Part shown: piece by piece, positions 13,713 through 21,987 of the stretch
Layout of the letters: each line of letters opens with the position of its first letter
How positions within the stretch are numbered: the stretch's first letter is position 1
Assembly: GCA_042091375.1 (NCBI GenBank)
Contig: JBELHO010000047.1
Location: 1-25,088, forward strand
Direction of reading: 5' to 3'
Source: JBELHO01 sp042091375
Lineage (GTDB): Bacteria; Pseudomonadota; Gammaproteobacteria; Enterobacterales; Alteromonadaceae
Length of the DNA: 25,088 nucleotides
Made by a program: the position numbers and the translations under genes
The notes under the pieces: model-generated
What the model saw: the letters and a program-made list of their open reading frames with translations, nothing else
Told to the model about the DNA's origin: nothing
Databases searched by the model: none

Positions 13713-14969
13713 ATGCCCCGGAACCACTCCCTTAACCTCAGAAATAATCCCATAGCATCACAAAAAAAATTTTTTTTAAAAATTATCCACTTTATAAAAC
13801 AGTGGCGTTTTTTCAGTATTGCTGCAACCTTGAGCTTTATGGTTGCATGTGACAGTGGCGGAACCAGTGGGCTTGCCGATGACCCTAACGCAATTCTTCC
13901 TCCCCCGCCATATTGGCAATCTGTAACACCTGATTTTAGCTTAGATCAAGACCGACCTACTATTACCCTGACGGGTGACAAGGTAGTTATTTTGAGCCTC
14001 AATGAAGAATACGATGATCCAGGAGCAACGGCTAGTGATCTTCAAGATGGGGACATAACTGCTGACATCATAGTTGATAACCAAGTGACGAGTAATGTCG
14101 CGGGTGATTATTTTATTCGTTATCAAGTCGCTGACTCATCAGACAAGTCAGCTATTGATGGGGTCAGAATTGTGCGAATTATCGACGATACTCCTGTCGA
14201 AATTTCACCCCGACCTTTCGGTAGTTCGCAGTCACATTTGGGGTATTTAGAGCATTTACCTGCTGATTATGGCCAAGATCCTGATAAAAAATACCCGCTA
14301 TTGATTTACAACCATGGCAATGGAGCTAATGTAGAATTTTCAGGTGCAGATCCATTAGGTGCTTTGGGTGCCTTACTCCAAAACAGTGGTCCTCCTCTGT
14401 TGCTCCATGCCGGTAAATGGGATGCAGATTTGCCTTTCATCGTGTTAATGCCGCAATTTGGTAATATTGACAACATTGATCCGTCCGCGAGAATTAACGC
14501 ATTTGTTGATTATGCTTTGAATACATACAGTATTGATGAGTCGAAATTATATTTCACTGGCTGGAGTCAAGGTGGGTTTTTGAGTTTCCAGTACGCTATT
14601 GATCACGCAGACCGTGTAGCCGCAATCATCTCAGTTTCAGGTGGGCTAGCAGTAGATCCGAATAATTTGCCAGATAATTTTTGCAATATTGAAGATGTGC
14701 CCATTTGGGCACTTCATGGAAATATTGATGAAGTCGTTACCGTAGAGTCAAGCATCGACAGTATTGCCTTGATTGAAGCGAACTGTCAGCCAAAAATTCT
14801 GCCTCGCTTGTCAATATTACAAGAGCGAAATCACCTTATTCATCACGCTGTTTTTAACCTATCAGCAATGAAAGGAGGCAGTTTAGGCGTGGTATCGGAT
14901 CCAAGTTTTGACGCGTATGATCAAAGTATTTTTGATTGGTTACTCAGTCATGACTTAGATCAAAGATAG
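13713..14969 (+). CDS. Lipoprotein alpha/beta-hydrolase (esterase-like) with N-terminal DUF5011/Ig-like domain
   Basis: Start ATG 13713 follows GGAGA; 418 residues. A long basic N-region precedes a signal with lipobox MVAC (lipidated C46). Residues about 78-155 form an Ig/cadherin-like DUF5011 module (LNEEYDDPGATASDLQDGDI, then NVAGDYFIRYQVADSS). Residues about 168-415 form an alpha/beta-hydrolase: oxyanion stretch YNHGNGAN, nucleophile elbow GWSQGG (S285), acid probably D339 in LHGNIDEVV, and histidine H374 or H378 in NHLIHHAVF. This layout resembles PHB-depolymerase/feruloyl-esterase-like surface enzymes; the substrate is unknown. It stands alone between two repeat arrays with a 9-bp hairpin (14994-15015) after the stop. 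Transfer is possible but not shown. Confidence 0.85.
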   Translation: MPRNHSLNLRNNPIASQKKFFLKIIHFIKQWRFFSIAATLSFMVACDSGGTSGLADDPNAILPPPPYWQSVTPDFSLDQDRPTITLTGDKVVILSLNEEYDDPGATASDLQDGDITADIIVDNQVTSNVAGDYFIRYQVADSSDKSAIDGVRIVRIIDDTPVEISPRPFGSSQSHLGYLEHLPADYGQDPDKKYPLLIYNHGNGANVEFSGADPLGALGALLQNSGPPLLLHAGKWDADLPFIVLMPQFGNIDNIDPSARINAFVDYALNTYSIDESKLYFTGWSQGGFLSFQYAIDHADRVAAIISVSGGLAVDPNNLPDNFCNIEDVPIWALHGNIDEVVTVESSIDSIALIEANCQPKILPRLSILQERNHLIHHAVFNLSAMKGGSLGVVSDPSFDAYDQSIFDWLLSHDLDQR

Positions 14970-14993
14970 CAGATTATTTATTGTGATTCACAT

Positions 14994-15015
14994 GCTCTAA
15001 CTCATCAGTTAGAGC
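14994..15015 (+). other. Hairpin downstream of the esterase
   Basis: GCTCTAACT / AGTTAGAGC with a 4-base loop, 24 bases after the stop codon. No T tract follows, so it is at most a weak terminator. The rest of 14970-15137 holds nothing recognisable. Confidence 0.45.
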
Positions 15016-15137
15016 AAGCAAATATAAATACAACGCTTAATTATATGATTGATACTCAAGGGGTGATCTAAGGTCGACTAATATCAACTAAAAGTAACTA
15101 AGAGCAAAATACAATAAGCAAGGGGCAAAGCGTAACG

Positions 15138-15225
15138 CTATCTAGGCTCAGCTCCTTAGGCTTAACTACTTAGTTAGGCATAGCTACTTAGGCTTAGCTA
15201 CTTAAGCATAGCTATCTAGGCAATA
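15138..15225. repeat. 14-bp tandem repeat array B (6 units)
   Basis: Six units of the same family as array A; the third is 18 bp long because of a 4-base TTAG insertion. The last three units are identical to the last three of array A. It ends in the fused 3' end of the beta-barrel gene and the transposase remnant. Confidence 0.88.
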
Positions 15226-15247
15226 TAATATTCATCGAAGCGACAAA
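15184..15247. repeat. 64-bp direct repeat, right copy
   Basis: Identical to 13269-13332. The identity breaks exactly where transposase-derived sequence begins (15248), which marks this as a recombination or deletion junction. Confidence 0.93.
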
Positions 15248-15797
15248 GCCTCTTTAGAAAGTCCTTTTTTTTTGCTTTCCTTCCTCTTTTTCTTGGCTTT
15301 AGCTCAAGTTCGCGATTCCCTTTTTCTGAGCGTGCAAATAAGGTTTTATCGGCTTCTACAATACCTTCAAGTAAAGTCGTCTTCATGGTTGCTGGCAGCT
15401 GAAGAAAGCGGTGTCGCCATCTAAACAATGTTTTTAAGTTAATATCACAATCGGTTGTTGACGCTCTTAACACCATGCCATTGATCATGCATTGTAAGTA
15501 ATCAAGCCACTTTTCTTTATGCTGCAACCGAGCCAAGGGCATTTTAGTCACGGCATTAAACGTTTTCGTACAATTTTTACAATGATACCTCTGCATGTCT
15601 CCTCCTTTACCTTGCCGATTGATCAAGGCACTATGACAATAAGGGCACTCTGGTTCATCAATTATACATTGCTCAAGTTCAGCAATGATTGGCAGAATTA
15701 AGTTATCGCCTTTTAAAAACTTTTCTTAATCCTTAACTTGCTTATCTGTTAAGTACTCTAGCGCCACTAATAGCTTTTTAAATTGTGCTGGTATCAT
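15216..15797 (-). pseudogene. IS1595-family transposase, truncated N-terminal remnant
   Basis: Reading from ATG 15797, the frame encodes MIPAQFKKLLVALEYL, meets an in-frame TAA at 15726-15728, and continues with the zinc-ribbon CPYCHS...YHCKNC, the helix-turn-helix-like region NLKTLFRWRHRFLQLP, and EADKTLFARSEKGNRELELK. This is the N-terminal half of an IS1595-type transposase (usually about 300 residues). Near 15265 a run of nine A (minus strand) shifts the frame: the neighbouring frame reads KKKGLSKE, as expected for the family. At 15248 the homology stops and the sequence becomes the 3' end of the beta-barrel gene. Most of the DDE domain is missing. Clearly inactive. Confidence 0.85.
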
Positions 15798-15936
15798 AAT
15801 AAAACACATCATTTACTGATGTTACATACAGTATAGCAACAATTTAAGAGAACATAGCCAATTTTATATGTAAAAATAGGTCAAAATAACAATCACATAA
15901 TCGTTTTAAACTCTATGTTCTGAAGACAGCAAGTGA

Positions 15937-16476
15937 CTAGAAGTGATAATGTACTTGAGCCATAATCATATCCATATCAGCATCGAGGTCTACGTGGGCT
16001 GTTTTTATTACAAAGCTCCAATTATCGACTTTATATTTTGCGCCTATGGCATAATAAAGGCTTGAATCTCTGCCATCTTTAAGTGATTCTTTATCGAGTG
16101 ATGTATTAGCTAAATTCCGACTTTCATCAATATCTAAATCGATAGTCATACCCCCGAGTTCACCAAATAAACTAAACGAATTGGTAATGGGGTAACTTGC
16201 TATCACACTTAAACTTGCACCATTGCCTTTCATTCCTAGTTCCTTATGATCACCTAAATTAAATAATGAAATCTCTCCACTTAAATATTTTGAATAAGTA
16301 TAACCACCGATGACATTAGCACCCATCTCTTCACTAGACGCTCCTTTTTCTTCAGCAGAAATTGTGGCAATGCCTAAACCTGCGTAAAAATCTGAACCAT
16401 TCTCCTTTGCTTGCGCTGATGTGTTTAAGGAGATAAATCCAAATATCGCTAATGTTGTTATATTCCTTAAAAACAT
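15937..16476 (-). CDS. Small outer-membrane beta-barrel protein
   Basis: ATG 16476 gives 179 residues with signal peptide MFLRNITTLAIFGFISLNTS ending AQA, then alternating amphipathic strands: FYAGLGIATISAEE, ANVIGGYTYSKYLSGEISLF, ASLSVIASYPITNSFSLFGEL, SLYYAIGAKYKVDNWSFVIK, and a last strand ending in VHYHF with the terminal phenylalanine recognised by the BAM machinery. It looks like an eight-stranded OmpA/Opacity-type barrel. A longer start at 16512 would add 12 charged residues before the signal and is less likely. It lies 170 bases downstream of the acidic lipoprotein gene in the same direction. Specific function unknown. Confidence 0.78.
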   Translation of the reverse strand: MFLRNITTLAIFGFISLNTSAQAKENGSDFYAGLGIATISAEEKGASSEEMGANVIGGYTYSKYLSGEISLFNLGDHKELGMKGNGASLSVIASYPITNSFSLFGELGGMTIDLDIDESRNLANTSLDKESLKDGRDSSLYYAIGAKYKVDNWSFVIKTAHVDLDADMDMIMAQVHYHF

Positions 16477-16647
16477 AATGTTGTAAACCTTTTCGTATCT
16501 TTGACTTCTCATCGATGCCAGTTACTGTTGTAAAACTAAGCCACAGTCCTAGGAAAGTTAAGCAACCTTCCAGTCAATGTTAATGTGTCACATTGGCTGG
16601 CTATGGCTGGTTATCTTTTTTGTGGCTTGCTTAAGAGAATATTTAGC

Positions 16648-17754
16648 TTAATCTTCTGTTAAATTCACTTGACCAAGAAGAGTCTCACTGTCGGGTGTAT
16701 CGGCTAATACTGTATAGAGTCCTGCCTCAAACTCATCATCAATATCACTAAAGGTGAAAGTCAACTCTGATAATCCAGCATCACCTATTTCATTCGCTTC
16801 AAGCTCTAAAATAAGTTTGCCGTCAGGGTTCCAAACCAATAATTCTTCGATAACGGTATGGGCCTTGAAAGTCATGGTGATTTCCTCTTCGAAGTCATCA
16901 TAATGAATCACCAAGCTTTCAAATGGATGATAATCATCAAGGTCAGTAACATCTGGTAAGGTCTCTTCTTCCAGATCTTCTTCAATTCCAGTATTTGAAT
17001 CCATTTCTGTAAGTATCATAGTAACGTCGTCATCAATAAACTTGACTAGTCCTACTCCAGGAGCATGAAAATATTCAGCTTTCTCTTCTCCGTCACTGTC
17101 AATTTCAAAATAGTGAAGAACATTGATGAAAGTTGGTTCATCGTTATCATCTAATGAAACTGTCTCGGTGATCGACATTACCTCGGCCACTTCAATGTCA
17201 TCTTCATCTATATATTCAGTCGTGAAAGTATCACCCGGTTCAGGTTTTGCTATCATGAGCTGTGCCCTAATAGCTCCCTCTTCAGCATCGGCCCATGATT
17301 CTTCTTCAACCACTGCCCCATCTAAATATTCGACACTGTCTTCTGCTAAAATCCATACGGCTCCTTCAGAATCTATCGCAATCCAACTAGTGGTTTTTTC
17401 CAAAAGTTCACCGTCTTCGTATTCATATTCAACCCTCGCACTAGTATTAACTCCATTGATAACTTTAGTATCAGCGGTAAAGCTAATATGGATACTAATA
17501 TCCTCAACTTCTTCCACATCAGAATCTTCTTCTTCAACAGCTTCGTAGAGATAAGTTAACCCTGGTGAAATTGGAAAATAGGGGTTGATGGGAGCGTTTG
17601 AAAAACTGGCCACACTTGCATCTGTAGTGGGGGCATTCGTACCGGCACTAACGGTTGTATTGCTCGGAGTTTCTTTTGAGTCTGACTCTGAATCGCTGCC
17701 GCAAGCTGTCAAAGCAGTTACGAAAGAAAGTAACAGTAATTTGTCGATTTTCAT
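16648..17754 (-). CDS. Acidic lipoprotein with NPYFP-type domain
   Basis: Start preceded by AGAGAGGAA; 368 residues with lipobox LTAC (lipidated C18) and a Ser/Thr-rich linker to about residue 55. The main domain begins NPYFPISPGLTYLYEA and continues with VINGVNTSARVEYEYEDGEL, WIAIDSEGAVWILAED and a closing FHAPGVGLVKFID. I recognise this as the widespread but uncharacterised 'NPYFPL-PGT..YE' secreted domain. A second beta-rich part follows (about 270-368). The protein is unusually rich in Asp and Glu. It is divergent from the propeller kinase, with the CTGAA repeat cluster between them, so co-regulation by that two-component system is likely. It could be a ligand-binding or target protein of the sensor. 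Confidence 0.75.
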   Translation of the reverse strand: MKIDKLLLLSFVTALTACGSDSESDSKETPSNTTVSAGTNAPTTDASVASFSNAPINPYFPISPGLTYLYEAVEEEDSDVEEVEDISIHISFTADTKVINGVNTSARVEYEYEDGELLEKTTSWIAIDSEGAVWILAEDSVEYLDGAVVEEESWADAEEGAIRAQLMIAKPEPGDTFTTEYIDEDDIEVAEVMSITETVSLDDNDEPTFINVLHYFEIDSDGEEKAEYFHAPGVGLVKFIDDDVTMILTEMDSNTGIEEDLEEETLPDVTDLDDYHPFESLVIHYDDFEEEITMTFKAHTVIEELLVWNPDGKLILELEANEIGDAGLSELTFTFSDIDDEFEAGLYTVLADTPDSETLLGQVNLTED

Positions 17755-17818
17755 AAATATTCCTCTCTATGTTCATTAAGTGTGTTAGTCATCTTGGAAG
17801 CTATTTAATCAAACCAAC

Positions 17819-17862
17819 CTGAAGGAATACTGAATAAAAACTGAAGATTTGCTGAAGATGTG
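17819..17862. promoter_or_regulatory. Four CTGAA direct repeats at 11-bp spacing, likely OmpR-type regulator site
   Basis: CTGAA occurs at 17819, 17830, 17841 and 17852, each exactly 11 bp from the last, followed by six-base AT-rich tails. Direct repeats once per helical turn are the usual binding pattern of OmpR/PhoB-family winged-helix regulators. The cluster sits in the divergent region between the lipoprotein gene and the kinase gene. A -10-like TAATAT (17883-17888) with a 17-bp spacer puts the -35 region just downstream of the last repeat, an activator geometry. Confidence 0.65.
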
Positions 17863-17915
17863 CATTCTGATAAATAAATGCTTAATATGGCTACTAGTTA
17901 ATATGAGATGCCTTA

Positions 17916-20900
17916 ATGTCACGATACATTCGTTATAAAAGATTTAGTATATTACCATTCGCTTATTTGTGGCTAGTGGTGCTTAGTTTCCTTTCTTTGT
18001 CGTTGTATGCACAAGAAAGTCATGAACTTGATTCAATAAAATTTAATTCTCTTTCCCAACAACATGGCCTCTCACTGAACAGCGTTAATGCGATAATACA
18101 AGACAGTAGAGGCTTTCTCTGGATTGCAACGGAAAATGGTCTTAACCGCTTCGACGGATACGAATTTATAGTATACGAGCACAGCCCAAACGATAAAGAC
18201 AGCATATCTCATAATGAAGTGGTGACTTTATTGGAAGATAGCCAAGGATTTATCTGGTTAGGAACGGAAGGGGGAGGACTTAACCGCTTTGACCCGACAA
18301 CGGAAAGTTTTCTTCATTTTGCTAATCAAGATATTCAGGACATTAATTGGGACGCATTAAGTGATGAGGATGAGATCCCACTTGCTGATATTTCCTCATC
18401 ACCCAAATATACAATTAATGGCCATGAAACAGAGAGGATTAGCCACAATGTCATTCATACGTTAGTTCAAGATAAAAATGGTCACCTTTGGATTGGAACA
18501 GAGGGGGGTGGCTTAAATATGTTAAACCAAAAAACTGGCCTGTTTACTCATTATACAGCGCTTGGAGATAGAAATTCGCTTTGTGATAATGAAATTAAAG
18601 CCTTAGTGATCGACCAGCAACAGATTATATGGGCGGGGACTGAGAGTGGCTTAACACGTTATGATTCTCAAACAAAGCAGTTTACTTGCTATCAGCACAA
18701 TAGCGAAAAACCGACCAGCCTGAGTCATAATGAAATATCGACTTTATTATTGGATAATAACGATAACCTTTGGGTGGGGACTGAAGAAGGTGGCTTGAAT
18801 TTTTTCAATCGACAAAGTGAAAGCTTCACACGTTATGTGCACGATGAGAAAAGACCAGACAGTATTAGCAGCAATACCATTGAAAGTTTACTTTTTGACC
18901 ACAACAATCAACTTTGGGTGGCCACTGAAAACGGCTTAAACTTATTTAATACGTCTAGTCTGACATTTTCTCATTATCGTCATCAAGCGAACACTGAAGG
19001 CACGTTAAGCAGTAATAAGTTATCGACATTATGGTTAGACAATGCCAATAACCTTTGGATAGGTACTAAAAATGCAGGGCTCAATTATGCTGACTTAAAA
19101 CCACGAAAATTTCCATCAAGCTCACTGAACTCAATAGAGGAAAACCCATGGTCTGGCTATACCGTTAATGCTATTTATCAAGATCATTTGAATAGTTTAT
19201 GGGTGGGTACCGAAACAGAAGGGGTATTCGAACAGCAAAAAGGTGGTTTTATTCATCAATACAGCACGTCCAATAAAGACTCAGGTTTAGCGAATAATGA
19301 CATTACTGCTATTGCTGAAGATGGCAATAACATACTGTGGCTAGGAACTGATGATGGCGGGCTTTATAAGTTTAATCGTAACCAGCATAAATTTGATCAG
19401 ATAGCATTAAAGGGTGGTAAACATGCAATTACCGCGATGCATTTAGGCAACTCTCAACAGTTGTGGGTTAGTATAAATACCGGTGTTATTGCCAGTATTT
19501 CATCCAGTAATAATGCTATTAAATATCACTCCTTATCGATTACTCACCCTGATGGTACTGTATTAGGCGATATCACCAGTATCGTCGAATTAGACGATAG
19601 TACTCTTTGGCTGGCAACGAAAGATGCAGGGCTGATTCATTATATCCCTCAAACAGGTAAAGCTTCGGCGATTCAATATAATCTAAATAATCCCAATTCA
19701 TTAAGCAGTAATATGGCGAGTGCTGTGGTAGCAAGTAAAGAATCAGGACTTTGGATTGCTACACATCAAGGTCTTAATCACTATAACTCTGAAAATGGAC
19801 AAGTTACGCTTTATTTAAAAGAGCATGGTCTACCTTCAAATGTCATTTCTAATATTGTTATTGATGAGGATGAAAACCTATGGCTAACGACCAATCGAGG
19901 GATCACACGTTTCGCGCCTAACGAGTTAACATTTAGTAATTTCGATCGCAATGACGGTTTAGTTAATGATTATTTTACTGCAGGTGCTATTTTTATTAAC
20001 AAACAAGGAAAATTATTTTTTGGTGGCAGTCAAGGTATTGATTCTTTCCATCCTGAAACAGTAGTAGGTAATCCCTTTCCCCCGAAAATAGAAATTACAG
20101 AGTTTCAACTGATGAATAAACCAGTCATGCCTTCACAAAGTGATGTACTTAGTCGTGCAATAGGTGTGACTGAGACAATAGAGCTCGATTATCAACAAAG
20201 CATATTTGCATTTGAGTTCAGTGCCTTAGACTTTACTATTATCAAAAAAAATCAATATGCCTATCGACTTGTAGGGTTTGATAATTCCTGGCAATTTGTT
20301 GGATCGCGACGTTATGCGTCTTATACTAATATTCCGCCAGGAAAGTACCGCTTTGAAGTGAAAGGCACTAATAATGATGGGCTTTGGTCTACAAGCCCTA
20401 CAGGTATTAATATTCAACAGCACGCTGCGCCATGGCAAACTTGGTGGGCTAAACTTCTATATCTTTTGGCAGCATTGAGTTTACTTTCATTAATGATTTT
20501 AATGCGCTTTCGTCATGAGCGAAACCGATTAATCACGGAACAAAAGAAAGGAGAAGCCCTGTTTTTACAGGAATGTTTTGACAAAGAGCAACGCTTTACC
20601 GCCGATGTAGCCCATGAATTACGTACGCCAATTGCAGAATTGCGCACTATGGCAGAGGTTGCATTAAAATGGCCAGATGATCCAACACAAGCGCTACCGT
20701 TTTATCAAGATACTTTAGATGCAGCTATACAGATGCAGCAGATGGTAGATAATTTGCTTGCCTTAGCTCGGGCTGATCTAGGGGTTACTTCGATACAATT
20801 ATCTAAGGTAGATATTTATGATGAGTTACAACGTTGCTGGCACAACTACCGTGAACAAGCGAATAGCAAGCAACTCAACTTTCGGGTCAACGATAATCTT

Positions 20901-21260
20901 TTCACTACTATTTTCACCAGTGCCCCGGAGTTTAGGTTAATTCTCAATAATATCTTGTCTAATGCCATTGAATACACGCCTGTGAATAATACGATCGAAG
21001 TAAAATTATCTGTTGATGATAATGGCTTATATTGTTTAAGAGTCAGCAATCAGATGATAACCCCTCTAACAGAACAAGACTTGAAAGATATGTTTAACCG
21101 TATCTGGCGAAAAGACGATGCACGCTCTTCAGAAAATCACGCAGGTCTCGGTATGTCATTAATTCAGTCATACGCACAAATGTTGTCTTTAACGGTAGAA
21201 GTTGAAGTTATTGAGCAACAAGTATTTTGCATTTGCATAGGAAATATTCAGATTGACTGA
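17916..21260 (+). CDS. Two-component sensor histidine kinase with double periplasmic propeller and Y_Y_Y domain
   Basis: A 1114-residue sensor. A signal peptide or anchor (residues 1-32, ending SLYA) precedes about fourteen Reg_prop-type repeats of the form LW-I/V-GT..GL.RF (about residues 45-715), enough for two seven-bladed propellers. A Y_Y_Y Ig-like domain follows (about 720-830, with YAYRLVGFDNSW and PPGKYRFEVKGTNNDG), then one membrane segment (about 843-864). The cytoplasmic part has a HisKA domain with H900 (DVAHELRTPIAELR), and a HATPase_c domain with N-box LNNILSNAIEYTP and GLGMSL near residue 1075. The usual DxGxG box is replaced by VSNQMITPL. Receiver and AraC domains of classical hybrid systems are absent; the regulator is the next gene, 30 bases away. 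The ligand is unknown. Confidence 0.92.
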   Translation: MSRYIRYKRFSILPFAYLWLVVLSFLSLSLYAQESHELDSIKFNSLSQQHGLSLNSVNAIIQDSRGFLWIATENGLNRFDGYEFIVYEHSPNDKDSISHNEVVTLLEDSQGFIWLGTEGGGLNRFDPTTESFLHFANQDIQDINWDALSDEDEIPLADISSSPKYTINGHETERISHNVIHTLVQDKNGHLWIGTEGGGLNMLNQKTGLFTHYTALGDRNSLCDNEIKALVIDQQQIIWAGTESGLTRYDSQTKQFTCYQHNSEKPTSLSHNEISTLLLDNNDNLWVGTEEGGLNFFNRQSESFTRYVHDEKRPDSISSNTIESLLFDHNNQLWVATENGLNLFNTSSLTFSHYRHQANTEGTLSSNKLSTLWLDNANNLWIGTKNAGLNYADLKPRKFPSSSLNSIEENPWSGYTVNAIYQDHLNSLWVGTETEGVFEQQKGGFIHQYSTSNKDSGLANNDITAIAEDGNNILWLGTDDGGLYKFNRNQHKFDQIALKGGKHAITAMHLGNSQQLWVSINTGVIASISSSNNAIKYHSLSITHPDGTVLGDITSIVELDDSTLWLATKDAGLIHYIPQTGKASAIQYNLNNPNSLSSNMASAVVASKESGLWIATHQGLNHYNSENGQVTLYLKEHGLPSNVISNIVIDEDENLWLTTNRGITRFAPNELTFSNFDRNDGLVNDYFTAGAIFINKQGKLFFGGSQGIDSFHPETVVGNPFPPKIEITEFQLMNKPVMPSQSDVLSRAIGVTETIELDYQQSIFAFEFSALDFTIIKKNQYAYRLVGFDNSWQFVGSRRYASYTNIPPGKYRFEVKGTNNDGLWSTSPTGINIQQHAAPWQTWWAKLLYLLAALSLLSLMILMRFRHERNRLITEQKKGEALFLQECFDKEQRFTADVAHELRTPIAELRTMAEVALKWPDDPTQALPFYQDTLDAAIQMQQMVDNLLALARADLGVTSIQLSKVDIYDELQRCWHNYREQANSKQLNFRVNDNLFTTIFTSAPEFRLILNNILSNAIEYTPVNNTIEVKLSVDDNGLYCLRVSNQMITPLTEQDLKDMFNRIWRKDDARSSENHAGLGMSLIQSYAQMLSLTVEVEVIEQQVFCICIGNIQID

Positions 21261-21290
21261 TCTGAACCACATTTTAGGAAAAGGTACTTT

Positions 21291-21962
21291 ATGAAACTGT
21301 TAATAGTTGAAGATTCACAACGTTTGCGAAGATCATTAGAGTTGGGACTTAAGAATCTCGGATTTTCAGTAGATTCTACCGACAATGGCCGAGAAGCCAT
21401 GGCCTATTTACGCGTAAATACATACGATGTTGTACTCTTAGACCTGATGTTACCTGAAGTGGATGGGCTAACAGTACTTAAAGAAGTTCGTCACAAGAAA
21501 CAAGACAGTGCTGTGATTATTATCTCCGCTAAAGATCAAATCGATGATCGTATTACCGGACTTGATTTAGGCGCCGATGATTATTTATGTAAGCCGTTTG
21601 ATTTTAATGAGTTACACGCACGGATTAAATCATCAATCAGGCGAAAGCATAAATTACACGATAATGTGCTAGTTTTTGCTGAGCTTAAACTTGATATAGG
21701 TATGCGTTCAGTTTCAGTAAGTAATGAAACAGTCAACTTAACACCGAATGAGTTCTCTTTGCTCGAACTTCTCGCTGTCAATAATGGCAAAGTGATGACT
21801 TATAGTAATATTGAAAATCACTTATACGACAGTTATACCTGTGTGACCCGAAATGCTATTGAAGCTCACATATCTGCATTAAGAAAAAAATTAAATTCAC
21901 ATAAAATCAATGGTTTAATTAAGACGCGACGTGGCTTTGGTTATTATGTTGACAGCCTTTAA
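21291..21962 (+). CDS. OmpR-family response regulator
   Basis: Cognate regulator of the propeller kinase. 223 residues: receiver domain (1-115) with acidic pocket E7/D8, phospho-acceptor D51 (VVLLDLMLPEVDG), S79, and K101 in CKPFD; winged-helix DNA-binding domain (about 128-222) with NLTPNEFSLLELLAVNNGKV, the recognition-helix region VTRNAIEAHISALRKKL and the wing IKTRRGFGYYVD. The start is preceded by AGGAAAAGG. It lies 30 bases after the kinase gene and 25 bases before the DUF5916 gene, so the three are probably one operon. The 11-bp CTGAA repeats upstream of the kinase are its likely target, implying autoregulation. Confidence 0.95.
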   Translation: MKLLIVEDSQRLRRSLELGLKNLGFSVDSTDNGREAMAYLRVNTYDVVLLDLMLPEVDGLTVLKEVRHKKQDSAVIIISAKDQIDDRITGLDLGADDYLCKPFDFNELHARIKSSIRRKHKLHDNVLVFAELKLDIGMRSVSVSNETVNLTPNEFSLLELLAVNNGKVMTYSNIENHLYDSYTCVTRNAIEAHISALRKKLNSHKINGLIKTRRGFGYYVDSL

Positions 21963-21987
21963 CATCAACTGCAGATTATTACACCTT

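Noticed and set aside
15248..15290. Programmed frameshifting of the transposase at the A9 run
   Set aside because: The downstream catalytic half is missing and an upstream stop codon is present, so the shift is better explained as decay; IS1595 transposases are normally a single frame.
16560..16612. TGGCTGG repeats upstream of the small beta-barrel gene as an operator
   Set aside because: Only two short copies with irregular spacing and no match to the CTGAA array; too weak to claim.
17123..17548. 141-codon frame opposite the acidic lipoprotein gene
   Set aside because: Ser-rich low-complexity translation is the antisense of GAA/GAT-rich codons; a shadow of the real gene.
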